Notes under the pieces: model-generated
Databases searched by the model: none
The model's input: the letters and a program-made list of their open reading frames with translations, nothing else
Told to the model about the DNA's origin: nothing
Part shown: piece by piece, positions 5,097-5,590 of the stretch
Numbering within the stretch: the stretch's first letter is position 1
Layout of the letters: every line of letters starts with the position of its first letter
Source: Methanomicrobiales archaeon
GTDB lineage: Archaea; Halobacteriota; Methanomicrobia; Methanomicrobiales; Methanospirillaceae
DNA: 5,590 nucleotides
Direction of reading: 5' to 3'
NCBI GenBank assembly: GCA_017883495.1
Contig: JADGNL010000091.1
Coordinates: 1 to 5,590, forward strand
Translations under genes and position numbers: made by a program

Positions 5097-5492
5097 TCAG
5101 CCGCAGTTGCCGCAGCCGGAGCAGGCGTCGTGCTCGGTGCAGGGGAGGTTGCCGCGTTCGAGGGTGCCGGACGCATACGCCGCTGCCGCGTCCGCGACGG
5201 CTCCGTCAACGCCGCGCACGACCTCGATCCTGTTCGTCTCGAGGAGCGCGCAGAGTCCCCCACCCGTGTTCCCGGCCACCACCGCGTCGATCCCGTGTCC
5301 CTGGAGAAACGCGAGCAGGAAGCCGACCGAGAGGGCCGGCAGCTCGAGGTCGGGGCCACGTTCGCAGAGCCCGTCGCTGCAGTCGTACACGGCAAAGCCG
5401 TCCGCTCGCGCGATGTGCGCCGCCACCGCCTCTCCCGTCCGTGCGATCGCGACCCGCCTTCGTGCCGCGCCGGTGCTTCCGTCCGTCTGCAT
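5097..5492 (-). CDS. NifX/NifB-like dinitrogenase Fe-Mo cofactor family protein with Cys-rich C-terminus
   Basis: A 131-residue cytoplasmic protein with the small fold shared by NifX, NafY and the NifB C-terminal domain, which binds FeMo-co or its Fe-S precursors. Family features are RRVAIARTGEAVAAHIARAD (11-30, the usual first strand and helix after a non-conserved tail) and GIDAVVAGNTGGGLCALLE (67-85), which matches the family's glycine-rich loop. The C-terminus adds CTEHDACSGCGNCG, with Cys118, Cys124, Cys127 and Cys130, a likely Fe-S or metal site; Cys38, Cys43 and Cys81 are further thiols. No nif genes are visible, and many methanogens carry such stand-alone members with unproven roles. 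The ATG at 5492 has no clear Shine-Dalgarno. A GGATTATCC element (5527-5519, minus strand), about 30 bases ahead, may be its TATA box. The first 12 residues look dispensable, but no good later start is seen. Confidence 0.88.
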   Translation of the reverse strand: MQTDGSTGAARRRVAIARTGEAVAAHIARADGFAVYDCSDGLCERGPDLELPALSVGFLLAFLQGHGIDAVVAGNTGGGLCALLETNRIEVVRGVDGAVADAAAAYASGTLERGNLPCTEHDACSGCGNCG

Positions 5493-5518
5493 CTGTGATC
5501 GAGGTTCGGCGCCGGAGC

Positions 5519-5527
5519 GGATAATCC
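5519..5527 (-). promoter_or_regulatory. TATA-like palindromic element before the NifX-like gene
   Basis: GGATTATCC is an A+T-containing near-perfect palindrome in the 43-base gap between the upstream partial gene and the NifX-like gene. It lies 27-35 bases before the ATG at 5492, so it could direct a start a few bases ahead of the codon. It is a weak TATA match and is inferred from position only. Confidence 0.3.
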
Positions 5528-5535
5528 CCGGGGTT

Positions 5536-5590
5536 CTAGGCGGATCGGCGGGGCGGATCGGCGAACTCGATCGCCAGCGCCTCGAACGCG
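5536..5590 (-). CDS. C-terminal end of an unidentified protein (5' part outside window)
   Basis: The last 17 codons and the TAG stop of a minus-strand gene are visible, reading AFEALAIEFADPPRRSA. The codons are mostly G/C-ended and the first part looks like an amphipathic helix, consistent with coding sequence. Too little is present to name a family. It lies 43 bases upstream of the NifX-like gene on the same strand and could share a transcript with it. The terminal PPRRSA is encoded by a 13-base tandem duplication. Confidence 0.45.
   Translation of the reverse strand, partial: AFEALAIEFADPPRRSA
5539..5564. repeat. Two tandem copies of a 13-base unit
   Basis: GGCGGATCGGCGG (5539-5551) is followed directly by GGCGGATCGGCGA (5552-5564), differing only in the last base. 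It falls at the 3' end of the partial minus-strand gene. Because 13 is not a multiple of three, the duplication shifts the frame of whatever lay downstream and so defines the present end of that protein. Confidence 0.75.

Noticed and set aside
5060..5395. N-terminal extension of the AlkD-like protein
   Set aside because: The 112 extra residues are Ser/Arg/Thr/Ala-rich and overlap the NifX-like gene in another frame; the AlkD length fits the start at 5059.

Overview
The window looks like ordinary chromosome from a high-GC euryarchaeon, most likely a methanogen of the Methanomicrobiales (Methanoculleus-like). This is inferred from archaeal promoter geometry (TATA-like boxes about 25 bases ahead of very short or absent leaders), T-run terminators without obvious hairpins, an archaeal-type superoxide dismutase, a small NifX/NifB-like iron-molybdenum cofactor protein, and a secreted SGNH hydrolase with a Thr/Pro linker. 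No marker gene here fixes the genus. Codons are mostly G- or C-ended throughout, and I see no insertion sequence, tRNA, rRNA or CRISPR array.

Layout, left to right. A rhodanese-like protein runs off the left edge on the minus strand (1-308). It is divergent from lysS, a class II lysyl-tRNA synthetase on the plus strand (457-1965). Six bases further on, and convergent with it, a secreted SGNH/GDSL-type hydrolase lies on the minus strand (1972-3039). Its last 50 or so residues look frameshifted: an Asp-rich dockerin-like segment sits in another frame. A 153-base divergent promoter region leads to an Fe/Mn superoxide dismutase on the plus strand (3193-3813), which ends at a 7-T terminator. Next, on the plus strand, comes a 132-residue protein I do not recognise (3938-4336), behind an unusually strong A+T-rich promoter. 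The right third is a minus-strand cluster: the C-terminal end of an unidentified gene (5536-5590), a NifX-like protein with a Cys-rich tail (5097-5492), and an AlkD-type DNA glycosylase (4349-5059).

The genes do not form one pathway. They mix translation (LysRS), oxidative and alkylation stress handling (SOD, AlkD), sulfur or Fe-S chemistry (rhodanese, NifX-like) and a surface or secreted enzyme. I found no clear new multi-gene system. The best leads are the broken C-terminus and altered catalytic Asp of the SGNH protein, the unassigned 132-residue gene with a palindrome over its start codon, and an inverted repeat bracketing the sod TATA box. No gene-free stretch exceeds 300 bases; the gaps of 148, 153 and 124 bases are described as regulatory features.
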